DNA of 32,563 nucleotides from Gammaproteobacteria bacterium (GCA_030833185.1 JAURHQ010000020.1:1-32563), one strand, 5' to 3'. Numbered from the stretch's first letter, positions 1-13,299 are shown. Notes: generated by a model not told the origin, from the sequence alone. A program made the numbers and translations.

Positions 1-210
1 AACATCTTCCTGCAGATGCCGGTGATGTCGCTGGTCATTCCGGGCGCGGTGGTGCTGCTGATGAGCGGTTTCATCCTGTTCGACACCAGCCGCATCATCA
101 ACGGCGGGGAGACCAACTACGTGATGGCGACCATCAGCCTCTACCTCAACATTTTCAACCTGTTCGTCAGCCTGTTGCAGTTGTTGGGCATCGCCCGCAG
201 CGACGACTAG
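1..210 (+). CDS. Bax inhibitor-1 / YccA-like membrane protein, C-terminal fragment (5' end outside window)
   Basis: Open frame from base 1 (NIFLQMPVMSLVIPGAVVLLMSGFILFDTSRIINGGETNYVMATISLYLNIFNLFVSLLQLLGIARSDD); the FDTSRI..G...NYV.A..SLYLNIFNLF..LLQ motif is typical of BI-1/YccA C-termini. Confidence 0.88.
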   Translation, partial: NIFLQMPVMSLVIPGAVVLLMSGFILFDTSRIINGGETNYVMATISLYLNIFNLFVSLLQLLGIARSDD

Positions 211-273
211 GCCTGATACCCGCCGCCCGGCGTCAGGCCGGGCGGCGCAACCACCCTGCCGGAGGGCGCACCC

Positions 274-453
274 ATGGACTGGATGAAAATTGCCTCTGCC
301 GTCGCGCTGGGCATGATGATTCTGGTGCTGGCGCCGCGGGCGAAAGAAATCTTGACCAACACGCCGAAAGGCAGCGGTAGCGACTGGCAGGCTGCCCTGT
401 TGCCGCTGCTGGTCGTGCTGGGCGTGGTGGCCTTGCTGATGTCCGCGGTCTAG
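274..453 (+). CDS. Small hydrophobic protein (59 aa), two probable TM segments, unknown function
   Basis: ATG at 274 with GGAGGG about 9 nt upstream; MDWMKIASAVALGMMILVLAPRAKEILTNTPKGSGSDWQAALLPLLVVLGVVALLMSAV*; absent from the ORF track because it is under 60 aa. Confidence 0.7.
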   Translation: MDWMKIASAVALGMMILVLAPRAKEILTNTPKGSGSDWQAALLPLLVVLGVVALLMSAV

Positions 454-494
454 CACCGCGCCCTCGCGGCGTGCGTGGAGACGTCAACGCCGCC

Positions 495-552
495 TGTAGG
501 AGCGGCGCGTGCGCCGCGAGTGGCTTTGACGGACACGCACGCGCCGCGCCTA
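495..552. repeat. REPIN-like inverted pair of GTAGGAGCGGC-type REP elements
   Basis: Left arm TAGGAGCGGCGCGTGCG (497-513), right arm CGCACGCGCCGCGCCTA (536-552); arms are reverse complements at 16/17 positions; lies between convergent genes. Confidence 0.65.
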
Positions 553-580
553 AAAATGCAGCCGCGTAGATTTGCCCAAT

Positions 581-1933
<1,353 letters not shown>

Positions 1934-1953
1934 TTAGTACCGCGCGGTATCAG

Positions 1954-2337
1954 TCAAAGCTGCCGCGCCAGCCACATGCCGAGACCGCAGGCGCCCAGAC
2001 AGAGCACGAGATTGGCCAGCACGTTGACGGCCGCGCGGGCCAGTTGTCCGCTCTGCATCAGGAGCAGCGTGTCGACCGAAAACGCCGAGAAGGTGGTGAA
2101 CGCGCCGAGAAATCCCACCGCGACCAGCAGCCGCCAGAGCGGATCAACCCCCGGCCGTTCGCTCAGCAGCACAAACACGAGCCCGGCGACCAGACAGCCG
2201 CTGACGTTGGCCACCAGCACACCCCAGGGCAGCCCGGCGCGGGTCGCGCCCGCCAGCGCCAGCACCACCACATGGCGCGCAATCGCGCCGATGGCCCCGC
2301 CCAGCGCTATGACACCCAGACTTTGCCAGGAGAACAT
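1954..2337 (-). CDS. crcB: Fluoride channel CrcB/Fluc
   Basis: 127 aa, four TM segments, GGAIGAIARH and GFLGAFTTFSAFSVD motifs. Confidence 0.94.
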   Translation of the reverse strand: MFSWQSLGVIALGGAIGAIARHVVVLALAGATRAGLPWGVLVANVSGCLVAGLVFVLLSERPGVDPLWRLLVAVGFLGAFTTFSAFSVDTLLLMQSGQLARAAVNVLANLVLCLGACGLGMWLARQL

Positions 2338-2340
2338 CGC

Positions 2341-3654
2341 TCAGCCGTTCCGCCCGTCGCCAGACTCGCGCTCGCCGCGCAGATAGCGGAGCTTCTCGGC
2401 AATCTTGATCTCAAGCCCGCGCCCCACCGGCTGGTAGTAGCGGCGAGTGGCGAGCACCGGCGGCAAAAAGGTCTGACCGCTGGCGTGGGCGTCGGGCTCG
2501 TCGTGGTCGTAGCGATAATCCTTGCCGTGCCCCAGCGAGCGAGCCAGCGCGGTGGGCGCATTGCGCAGATGGTCGGGCACCGGCAGGGAGCCGTGGCGTT
2601 CGATGTCTTCGCGCACGCGCTTTAGTCCGGCATAGACCGCATTGCTCTTGGCGGCGACCGCGCAGTACACCACCGCCTGTGCAATCGCGAGTTCGCCTTC
2701 CGGTGCGCCAAGACGCTCGAACGTATCCCAGGCGTCCAGCGCTATTTGCTGTGCACGCGGGTCGGCAATGCCAATGTCTTCGATCGCCATCCGCACCACG
2801 CGCCGCGCGATGTAGAGCGGGTCGCAGCCGCCGTCGATCATCCGCGCAAACCAGTACAGCGCCGCGTCGGGATCGGTGCCCCGCACCGACTTGTGCAGGG
2901 CCGAAATCTGGTCGTAGAAGGCGTCGCCGCCCTTGTCGAAGCGGCGCATGCCGGCGCCACCCACAAAGGCCTCAATGAAGGGGCGATCCATCGGCGCGCC
3001 ACCGGCGTGACCCACCGCCAGTTCCAGCAGGTTGAGCGCGCGGCGGGCATCGCCGTCGGCGGCGGCGGCCAGCGCGGCGAGCGCTTCGGGCGTGATGTCG
3101 ACTGCCGCCTCATCCCGCAACACGGCGACCGCGCGGTCCAGCACGCTGACGATCGCCTCGGGCTCCAGCGAACGCAGCACGTACACCCGCAGCCGCGACA
3201 ACAGCGCGTTATTCAGCTCAAACGCCGGGTTTTCGGTGGTCGCGCCGACGAACGTGATGGTGCCGTCTTCGATGTGCGGCAAGAAGGCATCCTGCTGCGA
3301 CTTGTTGAAGCGGTGGACTTCATCGACAAACACCACCGTGCGCTGGCCCGTTTCCCCGGTGTGACGTCGCGCCTCGTCGATCGCGGCGCGGATCTCCTTC
3401 ACCCCGCTCAGCACCGCCGAGACCGACACGAAATGCGCCGCGACGCGGCGGGCGATGAGTTGCGCGATGGTGGTCTTGCCGGTGCCCGGCGGGCCCCACA
3501 GCACCAGGGAATGCACCTGGCCGGCATCGAGCGCGCGGCGCAAGGGTTTGTCGGGATCGAGTACCTGCGGCTGACCGACGATGTCTTCGATTGACTGCGG
3601 GCGCAGCCGGTCGGCCAGCGGCCGCGGGTCGGTGGGCGCGCGCGGCGGGCTCAT
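2341..3654 (-). CDS. rarA: Replication-associated recombination protein RarA/MgsA (AAA+ ATPase)
   Basis: PLADRLRPQSIEDIVGQ, Walker A WGPPGTGKTT, FVDEVHRFNKSQQDAFLPHIE. Confidence 0.96.
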   Translation of the reverse strand: MSPPRAPTDPRPLADRLRPQSIEDIVGQPQVLDPDKPLRRALDAGQVHSLVLWGPPGTGKTTIAQLIARRVAAHFVSVSAVLSGVKEIRAAIDEARRHTGETGQRTVVFVDEVHRFNKSQQDAFLPHIEDGTITFVGATTENPAFELNNALLSRLRVYVLRSLEPEAIVSVLDRAVAVLRDEAAVDITPEALAALAAAADGDARRALNLLELAVGHAGGAPMDRPFIEAFVGGAGMRRFDKGGDAFYDQISALHKSVRGTDPDAALYWFARMIDGGCDPLYIARRVVRMAIEDIGIADPRAQQIALDAWDTFERLGAPEGELAIAQAVVYCAVAAKSNAVYAGLKRVREDIERHGSLPVPDHLRNAPTALARSLGHGKDYRYDHDEPDAHASGQTFLPPVLATRRYYQPVGRGLEIKIAEKLRYLRGERESGDGRNG

Positions 3655-3669
3655 CGGGTTTCCCGCGGC

Positions 3670-4302
3670 CTAGCCGCCGGTGCCGTGAATGATGTCGACA
3701 CCGGTCGGCGGCGTAAACGTAAACGTGGCGGGCGGCACCGCAGGATTGCGGGCGATCTGCGTGAAGCGAATTTCGGTGGTCTGCCCCAAATTATCCTGCA
3801 GTCGCATCACCGCCAGTTCGCCCTCACGAAAGCCGATGCGGACCGCCTTGAACTGCGGCTTCGGCTGCTTTGAGCCCAGGCTTACCCAGTCGATGCCGGC
3901 TTCGCTGACCGCCTCACCGACGGTAAAGCTGGCCTCGAGATCAAAGTCATCGCCCAGCAGGCGGGCCGGCGAATCCGCCGCGTTGGTATTGACCGGATTC
4001 ACGGTGACCTGGGCGAGGTCGGCGTCGTACACCCACAGCGTCTTGCCATCGGAGACGATGCGTTGCTGGTAAGGCGTTTGGTAATCCCAGTTGAAGCGGC
4101 CCGGGCGCGCAATACACACCTTGCCACGGGCGGTCTCGACCAGCGTGCCCTGCTCGTCAAACTGCTGCTGCTCGAAACTCGCGTTAAAGGCCCGCACATC
4201 CGCCAGAAAATGCTTGAGCTGCGCGGCCGCAGACTCGGCGCAGGCGACCAGCGGCTGCAGGCTCAGCACCAGCGCGAATACCCCAAAGGCAAGCCGGCGC
4301 AT
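3670..4302 (-). CDS. lolA: Outer-membrane lipoprotein carrier protein LolA
   Basis: Signal peptide; FNASFEQQQFDEQGTLVETARGKVCIARPGRFNWDYQTPYQQRIVSDGKTLWVYDADLAQVTV. Confidence 0.94.
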   Translation of the reverse strand: MRRLAFGVFALVLSLQPLVACAESAAAQLKHFLADVRAFNASFEQQQFDEQGTLVETARGKVCIARPGRFNWDYQTPYQQRIVSDGKTLWVYDADLAQVTVNPVNTNAADSPARLLGDDFDLEASFTVGEAVSEAGIDWVSLGSKQPKPQFKAVRIGFREGELAVMRLQDNLGQTTEIRFTQIARNPAVPPATFTFTPPTGVDIIHGTGG

Positions 4303-4306
4303 GGGT

Positions 4307-6622
<2,316 letters not shown>

Positions 6623-6902
6623 GTGCTCAACCTGATTATGCGAATGATCGATTAACTTGATGTGATCTAAAGTGAATCTGATGATACCTGCATTAGTTTC
6701 TCAAGACTATCATCCGTGCACGTCAAGGCAAGATCCGGCGGCTGGACAGCCCCGCCGACCGCCCCACGAACGCCCATGCATTGATCTGCCGCGGGTTTCC
6801 CGCGCCCCGCCGGCCGCTCCGTGTAACCGGGCGCGCTGCGGGGGTGAATAATTTCGGGCCGGGCTCTAGTATCGAATCCACCTCCCGAGGACACAGCACA
6901 AT

Positions 6903-7238
6903 ATGAAGCGGCAGCGCACCTACCGTGTGAGCTTTCACAATCAGGGCAAGATTTATGAAATCTATGCCCGCAACGTCAGCCAGAGCGGGCTGATGGGTTT
7001 TGTCGAAATCGAAAATATCGTTTTCGGCGAGCGGACCACGCTGGTGGTCGACCCCAGCGAAGAGCATTTGAAATCCGAGTTCGAGGGCGTCAGCCGCACC
7101 TACATCCCGATGCACTCGGTCATTCGTATTGATGAGGTGGAGAAATCCGGGCCGTCGAAAATCACCGACGGACGGGGCGACAAAGTCACCCCCTTTCCGG
7201 TCTTCACCGGCCCCGCCGGCACGCCGCCGGCGAAGTAA
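6903..7238 (+). CDS. DUF1820 family protein
   Basis: 111 aa, YRVSFHNQGKIYEIYARNVSQSGLMGFVEIENIVFGE, recognised as DUF1820-like. Confidence 0.8.
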   Translation: MKRQRTYRVSFHNQGKIYEIYARNVSQSGLMGFVEIENIVFGERTTLVVDPSEEHLKSEFEGVSRTYIPMHSVIRIDEVEKSGPSKITDGRGDKVTPFPVFTGPAGTPPAK

Positions 7239-7283
7239 AAGGAGAACCCCGCCGTCCGGCCACGCCGCCGGCCGGCATGCCCC

Positions 7284-8441
7284 ATGAACTCGCCCGCTCC
7301 CGACATTCGCCTCATCCGTCGCCTCTCAGACTTGCCCGCCGCCCAGTGGAACGCGCTGGCGCTGGGCGGCGACCCGTTCCTGCGACACGAGTTTCTGGCC
7401 GGCCTGGAAGACCACGGCTGTCTTGAGGGCCACGGCTGGGATCCCGTGCATCTGCTGGCCTTCGTGGATGACGAACTGGTCGGGGCCCTGCCGCTCTACG
7501 CTCGCGACAACTCCTACGGGGAGTTCGTGTTCGACTGGAACTGGGCCGAGGCCTATCAGCGAGCCGGCGGACGTTACTACCCGAAGCTTGTAACCGCCGT
7601 CCCCTTCACCCCGGTTGCCGGTGCCCGCGTATTGCTGCGCGACGGGCACCCGGCGCGCGCGGCGGTGGCAGCCCAACTGGTCACGGCCGCGATGGAGATG
7701 ACCCGCGAGCTGGGCGCCTCGTCCTGGCACTGCCTCTTCCCGCAGGACAGCGATCTGCCGCTGCTCGAGCGGCCCGAGTTGCTGGTGCGGGAAGGCTGCC
7801 AGTACCACTGGTACAACCCGGGCTACGCCGATTTTGAAGACTTCCTCGCCGGCCTCACCTCCAAGCGGCGCAAGGAGATCCGCCGCGAGCGCCGCGACTG
7901 CGCGGCGCTGGGGCTGGAGATCGAACTGCTGGAAGGCGCGGCCATCAGCGACGAGCACTGGGCGGTCTTCCACGCGTTTTACTGCTCGACCTTCGAACGG
8001 AAATTTGGCGAACCCCGTCTGACCCTCCCGTTTTTGCGTCACCTGAGCGCAGCCCTGCCGGCGGCCCCGGTCCTGCTGCTGGCCAAGGATCAGGGACGCT
8101 ACGTGGCCGGCGCTTTCGCGCTACGCGGCGCCACCACGCTGTATGGGCGCCATTGGGGCTGCAGCGGCTACTACCGCAACCTGCATTTCGAGCTTTGCTA
8201 CTACCGCTTCATTGACTACGCGATCGCCGCGGGGCTGCAGCACTTTGACGCCGGCGCGCAGGGCGAACACAAGGTGCCGCGCGGCTTCATCCCAATCAAA
8301 ACCTGGTCGGTCCACTGGCTGCGCGACAGCGGCTTCCGCCAGGCAGTCGCCGACTTCCTGCGGCGCGAGACGCGCGCGATGGACCGCTATGTCGAAGAGG
8401 TGTCCGAGCACACGGCGTACCGGGAAAAGCAGGACAGCTGA
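7284..8441 (+). CDS. COG3146 / DUF482 family GNAT-fold protein (putative N-acyltransferase)
   Basis: 385 aa; ALPLYARDNSYGEFVFDWNWAEAYQRAGGRYYPKL, LTSKRRKEIRRERR, FDAGAQGEHKVPRGFIP motifs. Confidence 0.85.
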   Translation: MNSPAPDIRLIRRLSDLPAAQWNALALGGDPFLRHEFLAGLEDHGCLEGHGWDPVHLLAFVDDELVGALPLYARDNSYGEFVFDWNWAEAYQRAGGRYYPKLVTAVPFTPVAGARVLLRDGHPARAAVAAQLVTAAMEMTRELGASSWHCLFPQDSDLPLLERPELLVREGCQYHWYNPGYADFEDFLAGLTSKRRKEIRRERRDCAALGLEIELLEGAAISDEHWAVFHAFYCSTFERKFGEPRLTLPFLRHLSAALPAAPVLLLAKDQGRYVAGAFALRGATTLYGRHWGCSGYYRNLHFELCYYRFIDYAIAAGLQHFDAGAQGEHKVPRGFIPIKTWSVHWLRDSGFRQAVADFLRRETRAMDRYVEEVSEHTAYREKQDS

Positions 8442-8445
8442 GCCC

Positions 8446-9177
8446 GTGCTGCCGTCCGCCGACGCGAGCTTCTTCAGTTTTGCCGACGAGCGCTGGTTGC
8501 CTCAGCTGCCGTCGCCGGCCCGCGCGCTGCGCGACCCCGACGGCCTGCTGGCCGCTGGCGGCGCGCTGGACACACCCACCCTGCTCGCGGCCTACGCGCG
8601 CGGCATTTTCCCGTGGTATTCCCAGGGCCAGCCCATCCTGTGGTGGTCACCCGACCCGCGCGCGGTGTTTTATCCCGAACGCTTTCACGTGTCGCGCTCG
8701 CTGGCGCGCACCCTGCGGCGCGGCGAGTTTGAGTTGAGTCTCGACCGTGACTTCGTCGGCGTGATGCGCGCCTGTGGTCCCGAGCGACGCGGCGAGTCCA
8801 GTAGCTGGATTACCCCGGCGATGCTGCAGGCCTACACCCGCCTGCACGCCGAAGGCCACGCCCACTCCATCGAGTGCTGGCGCGCAGGTGAACTGGTCGG
8901 CGGGGTTTACGGGGTGGCGATCGGGCGGGTATTTTTCGGCGAGTCGATGTTCAGCCGCGCCACCGATGCCAGCAAGGTCGCGCTCGCCACCCTCTGCCAC
9001 GCGCTGTGTGGCTGGGGATATGAACTGTTTGACTGCCAGATGGCGAGTGCGCATCTCAGTTCGCTGGGCGCGCAGAGCCTGTCCCGGCCCCGTTTTTGCG
9101 AAATGCTTGACGCACTGATTCCAGCGCCACCGCTGGCCACGGCCTGGCTGGCGCTTGCGGAGAACCCGACCCGATGA
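8446..9177 (+). CDS. aat: Leucyl/phenylalanyl-tRNA--protein transferase
   Basis: GTG start at 8446 chosen over the ORF-track ATG at 8143, which overlaps the upstream gene; LLAAYARGIFPWYSQGQPILWWSPDPRAV. Confidence 0.95.
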   Translation: MLPSADASFFSFADERWLPQLPSPARALRDPDGLLAAGGALDTPTLLAAYARGIFPWYSQGQPILWWSPDPRAVFYPERFHVSRSLARTLRRGEFELSLDRDFVGVMRACGPERRGESSSWITPAMLQAYTRLHAEGHAHSIECWRAGELVGGVYGVAIGRVFFGESMFSRATDASKVALATLCHALCGWGYELFDCQMASAHLSSLGAQSLSRPRFCEMLDALIPAPPLATAWLALAENPTR

Positions 9178-9896
9178 AGCCGCCGACCGGAACCCAGCTT
9201 GGTTTTTTCGTCACCCCGCCGCACAAATGCGGCTACCTGCCCGACCGCAGCGCCGTGACCATTTTTGTCGATCCACGGCGCCGCCCCAGCGTGGCCACCT
9301 ACACCATGCTTTCGCAGCACGGCTTCCGGCGCAGCGGCGACCACGTCTACCGCCCGCAATGCCCCGACTGCATGGCGTGCATCCCGGCGCGCATTCCGGT
9401 CGATCAGTTTGTGCCAAGCCGCGCCCAGCGGCGAACGCTGCGGGCCAATGCCGATGTGACGCTGGTGCCCAAGTCGTCGACCTACCATGCCGAGCACTTC
9501 GAGTTGTACGAGCGTTACGTCAATGCCCGCCATCGGGGCGGCAGCATGGAAAATCCCGACCGCGACAGCTACCTCGAGTTTCTGACCTCGGGCTGGGCCG
9601 ACAGCGTGTTCTATGAATTCCGCCTGCGCGAGCGCCTGCTCGGCGTGGCGGTGGTCGACCATCTGCACGACGGGCTGTCGGCGGTCTATACCTTTTTTGA
9701 TCCGGAGGAGACCGGACGCAGCCTCGGGCGCCTCGCGGTGTTGAAGCAGGTGGAACTCGCGCGTGCCCTGCAGTTGAAGTGGCTTTATCTTGGTTACTGG
9801 ATCGAGGACTGTCGGAAGATGAGCTACAAGCGCGAATACGCGCCGCTGGAAGTCCTGCGCGACGGTCAGTGGGTTGTGCTCGAAGACAGCCCCTGA
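9174..9896 (+). CDS. bpt: Aspartate/glutamate leucyltransferase (Bpt/Ate family)
   Basis: HKCGYLPDRSAVTIFVDPRRRPSVATYTMLSQHGFRRSGDHVYRPQCPDCMACIPARI; 4-bp ATGA overlap with aat. Confidence 0.95.
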   Translation: MKPPTGTQLGFFVTPPHKCGYLPDRSAVTIFVDPRRRPSVATYTMLSQHGFRRSGDHVYRPQCPDCMACIPARIPVDQFVPSRAQRRTLRANADVTLVPKSSTYHAEHFELYERYVNARHRGGSMENPDRDSYLEFLTSGWADSVFYEFRLRERLLGVAVVDHLHDGLSAVYTFFDPEETGRSLGRLAVLKQVELARALQLKWLYLGYWIEDCRKMSYKREYAPLEVLRDGQWVVLEDSP

Positions 9897-9983
9897 GACC
9901 GTCCGCCTTTACCCGGACAGCGCTTATCGGGCAGAATCGGCCACCCCGTCCGGGGGCCCCTCCCCCACGGCCACAGAGGAAGC

Positions 9984-10202
9984 ATGGCGAAAGAAGACCA
10001 CATTGAACTCAAGGGCAAAGTTGTTGAGACCCTGCCTAATACGATGTTCCGGGTAGAACTCGAAAACGGACACATCATCACCGCCCACATCTCGGGCAAG
10101 ATGCGCAAGAACTACATCAGGATTCTGACCGGCGACGTGGTGCTGGTTGAACTGACGCCCTACGATTTGAGCAAGGGCCGCATCACTTTCCGCGAACGCT
10201 AA
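9984..10202 (+). CDS. infA: Translation initiation factor IF-1
   Basis: 72 aa [72 protein letters not shown]. Confidence 0.98.
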   Translation: MAKEDHIELKGKVVETLPNTMFRVELENGHIITAHISGKMRKNYIRILTGDVVLVELTPYDLSKGRITFRER

Positions 10203-10954
10203 ACGCCCGCCTGCGCCAGCATTGCGCTGGCGCGTGCCAGATCGGCCGGCGTATCAATCCCCATCCCGCAGGCTTCCAGCGCGTCAGGCGCGATGATCCG
10301 CATGCCGTGGGCCATGGCGCGTAGCTGCTCCAGACGTTCCAGCAGCTCCAGCGCCGACGGTGGCCAGGTCACGAACGTTTGCAGGAATTGCACGCGATAC
10401 GCGTACAGCCCGACGTGACGCCGGAACGGCCCTGCGGGCTGCCATTCGTGTTCGCCATCGCGCGGGTAAGGCACCGGGGCACGGCTGAAATAAAGCGCGT
10501 AATCGGCGTCGTCGCGCACAATTTTCACCATATTCGGGTCCCGCCATTCCTCGATCGTGGCCAGCGGTTCGCAGACCGTCGCCATGTCTGCATGTGCGGC
10601 CGTCGCAAGCGCGTGCGCCACCTGATGAATCACCGCCGCGGGCATGAACGGCTCGTCGCCTTGCAGGTTGACGATGATTTGCCCGGGCGCTTCACCACGC
10701 TGCGCCACGGCTTCGGCTAGGCGTTCGGTCCCGGACTGGTGCGCCGGGCTGGTCATACACACGATCGCCCCAAAACCGCGGGCGTGATCGGCAATGCGTT
10801 CGTCGTCGGTCGCGATCACGACTTCGTCAGCGCCGCTCGCGAGCGCGCAGGCGTGCACCCGCTGCAGCATGCTCTGTCCGGCCAAATCGAGCAGCGCCTT
10901 GCCGGGCAGGCGCGTCGACGCGAGGCGCGCCGGAATGTAGACCTTGAACCTCAT
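10199..10954 (-). CDS. kdsB: 3-deoxy-manno-octulosonate cytidylyltransferase
   Basis: [61 protein letters not shown]. Confidence 0.96.
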   Translation of the reverse strand: MRFKVYIPARLASTRLPGKALLDLAGQSMLQRVHACALASGADEVVIATDDERIADHARGFGAIVCMTSPAHQSGTERLAEAVAQRGEAPGQIIVNLQGDEPFMPAAVIHQVAHALATAAHADMATVCEPLATIEEWRDPNMVKIVRDDADYALYFSRAPVPYPRDGEHEWQPAGPFRRHVGLYAYRVQFLQTFVTWPPSALELLERLEQLRAMAHGMRIIAPDALEACGMGIDTPADLARASAMLAQAGV

Positions 10955-11142
10955 CGTCCGAGTTGTTCCAGTTCTTCGTCGCCCAGTTCGCGCGCCTCCT
11001 CTTCCAGCATCACCGGAATATCGTCGCGAATCGGGTAGGCCAGCCGCGCGCTACGGGAGATCAGTTCCTGCCGCGTCCGGTCGTACACCAGTGGGCCCTT
11101 GGTCACCGGGCACACCAGAATTTCAAGCAGCCGCTTGTCCAT
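10951..11142 (-). CDS. Trm112/YcaR family protein
   Basis: [51 protein letters not shown]; internal ATG at 11142 (RBS AGGGAG) preferred to the ORF-track start at 11181. Confidence 0.92.
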   Translation of the reverse strand: MDKRLLEILVCPVTKGPLVYDRTRQELISRSARLAYPIRDDIPVMLEEEARELGDEELEQLGR

Positions 11143-12160
11143 CGTTTTCTCCCTTGAGCAGCGTTTCGAGTCGCTGCGCAAAAATTTCGGGCAGTTCTGC
11201 CGTCACCGGCACCAGCCAGCAACGCGCGCTGGCAAAAGCCTCGCATTTGATGGCGTCTTTCTCGGTCATCAGCACCGGATAGTTATCGCCAAACTCCAGA
11301 TCCTGCGGCCGAAACCGGTGGTGATCGGGAAAGGCGTGAGGAATGACTTTCATCCCCTTGCTCTTGAGCATGGTGAAAAAACGCTGCGGGTTGCCAATGC
11401 CCGCTACCGCGTGCACCGGCTCGTTGCCGAAGTCGCGATAGGCCCGGCTTTGTCCGCGCTGGAGCAGGTTGATGGGGTCGACCGGCACGTATTTCATCGC
11501 GTATTCGTTGCGCCCGGCGACGCCGTTGTTCACCACGAAATCCACTTCTTCGAGGCGGGAGGGTGGTTCCCGCAGCGGCCCGGCCGGGAGCAGTCGTCGG
11601 TTGCCCAGCCGCCGCGCGCCGTCGATGACCGCAATTTCCAGCGCTCGCCCCAGCGCGTAGTGCTGCAGGCCGTCGTCGCTGATCACGATATTGCAGTCGG
11701 TATGTTCGAGCAGCGCACGCACCGCGGCGCTGCGATCCGGTCCCACGGCCACGGGCCGCCGGGTGCGCCGTGCGATCAGCACCGCCTCCTCGCCCACCGT
11801 GTCGGGATCGCTATCCGGACGCACCTGTTGCGGCCAGCGCGTGGCGCGTCCGCCATAGCCGCGGGTCACGATCCCCGGCCGCAGGCCGAGCGCCGAGAGA
11901 TAACCCGCCAGCCAGATGACGAGCGGCGTTTTGCCGCTGCCGCCTACGGTCAGATTGCCGACCACGATCACCGGCACCGGGGCGTGGTAGGTCGCGAAAA
12001 GGCCCGAGTTATAGGCTTTGCGCCGCAGACTGGTCACCAGCTGAAAGATGAAGGCCAGCGGCAGCAGGAGTACGGACAGCGGATTGCGTCCGTACCAGAG
12101 TTCATCCAGCCAGCGTCCTTCCCGGCGCTGCCGCTGGCGACGGCGACGGCGCACGTTCAC
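11123..12160 (-). CDS. lpxK: Tetraacyldisaccharide 4'-kinase
   Basis: [46 protein letters not shown]. Confidence 0.95.
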   Translation of the reverse strand: MNVRRRRRQRQRREGRWLDELWYGRNPLSVLLLPLAFIFQLVTSLRRKAYNSGLFATYHAPVPVIVVGNLTVGGSGKTPLVIWLAGYLSALGLRPGIVTRGYGGRATRWPQQVRPDSDPDTVGEEAVLIARRTRRPVAVGPDRSAAVRALLEHTDCNIVISDDGLQHYALGRALEIAVIDGARRLGNRRLLPAGPLREPPSRLEEVDFVVNNGVAGRNEYAMKYVPVDPINLLQRGQSRAYRDFGNEPVHAVAGIGNPQRFFTMLKSKGMKVIPHAFPDHHRFRPQDLEFGDNYPVLMTEKDAIKCEAFASARCWLVPVTAELPEIFAQRLETLLKGENDGQAAA

Positions 12161-12167
12161 CGGCGGC

Positions 12168-12587
12168 TCACTCGGCGGCGCGCGCGGTGGTGGGAAAGGA
12201 AACGCGGGTCAGCCCCACCTTGCTCGCCGCATCCATGACGTCGACGACCCGCTGAAAGCCGGTCTCGCGGTCGGCGCTGATGACCACCGTGGGCGACTCG
12301 CGGCCGGCCGCCGCTTCGCGCAAAGCCTGCTCGAGCGTCGTCAGGCTGGTATTCACCAGCGCCTTGCCGTTGATGTAGTACTGCTGCTGGCGGTCGATCG
12401 AGACCTCGATCACCGCCGGGTCCCGCGCGCTCGCTGTTGGCGAGGCAACCGGCAGGCTGAGCTTCAGCTGCGAGTGTTCGACGAAACGCGTGGACACCAT
12501 GAAAAAAATCAGCAGCAAGAGCACCACGTCGATCAGTGAAGTGACGTTGATGTCGATGTCTTCCGGCTTGCGGCTGCTGAATTTCAC
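12168..12587 (-). CDS. exbD: Biopolymer transport protein ExbD/TolR family
   Basis: MKFSSRKPEDIDINVTSLIDVVLLLLIFFMVSTRF. Confidence 0.93.
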   Translation of the reverse strand: MKFSSRKPEDIDINVTSLIDVVLLLLIFFMVSTRFVEHSQLKLSLPVASPTASARDPAVIEVSIDRQQQYYINGKALVNTSLTTLEQALREAAAGRESPTVVISADRETGFQRVVDVMDAASKVGLTRVSFPTTARAAE

Positions 12588-13246
12588 GATGCCGTGCGCC
12601 CCGCTTCGCGCTCGCCGTGCAGCACTTCTACCAGCTTCAGCGACTCCTGCTCCATGCCGATCACGAGGCTCTCCACGTGGCCACGCAGGTGGCGGTAGAA
12701 GTAGAGCGATGGAATGGCGACCACCAGTCCGGCGGCGGTGCTGATCAGCGCCTGGCCGATGCCGCCCGCGAGCTGCGCCGGATCGCCCGCCCCCCCGGTC
12801 TGCAAGGCGCCAAACATCTGAATCATGCCGAACACGGTGCCCAGCAGCCCCATCAGCGGCGAAATCGCGGCGATGGTGCCCAGGGTGTTCAGGTAGCGTT
12901 CCAGCTCGTGCACCGTCAGGCGTCCCGCCTCTTCGATGCTTTCCTTGATGATTTGCCGGTCGTGGCGCCGGTTGATGAGGCCCGCCGCCAGCACCCTGCC
13001 GAGCGGGGAACCGGCGCGCAGGCGCTCCAGTTGTTCGTCGTTAAACGTGCCCTTGCGCAGCGACTGCCAGAGTTCGGCCACCAGTTGTTCGGGCAGCACC
13101 CGCTTGCGCTGCAGTGACCAGAATCTTTCGATAACGATCGCGGTCGCCATCACGGAAGCCAACAGGATGGGCCACATGACCCAGCCACCCGCCTTGATTA
13201 GTTCAAACACGCCCCTGACAGCTCCCGGTTCGGGCAGCGCCTGCAC
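12584..13246 (-). CDS. exbB: Biopolymer transport protein ExbB/TolQ/MotA family
   Basis: TLGTIAAISPLMGLLGTVFGMIQMF, GGIGQALISTAAGLVVAIPSLYFY; 4-bp overlap with exbD. Confidence 0.93.
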   Translation of the reverse strand: MQALPEPGAVRGVFELIKAGGWVMWPILLASVMATAIVIERFWSLQRKRVLPEQLVAELWQSLRKGTFNDEQLERLRAGSPLGRVLAAGLINRRHDRQIIKESIEEAGRLTVHELERYLNTLGTIAAISPLMGLLGTVFGMIQMFGALQTGGAGDPAQLAGGIGQALISTAAGLVVAIPSLYFYRHLRGHVESLVIGMEQESLKLVEVLHGEREAGRTAS

Positions 13247-13299
13247 GGCGCCGCAGCCTGCGGGACGTTACCAAAGCGATCCGGCGCAGGGAAGCCGGC

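Noticed and set aside
2746-3594. 282-aa plus-strand ORF
   Set aside because: Antisense to rarA, no recognisable motifs.
6723-7115. 130-aa and 75-aa minus-strand ORFs upstream of the DUF1820 gene
   Set aside because: Antisense to, or upstream of, a well-supported gene; no homology recognised.
8143-8445. 5' extension of aat in the ORF track
   Set aside because: Out-of-frame overlap with the COG3146 gene; the conserved Aat N-terminus starts after the GTG at 8446.
11123-12587. Absence of msbA between exbD and lpxK as a possible deletion
   Set aside because: Several beta- and gammaproteobacterial lineages lack msbA at this locus, so not notable without genome context.
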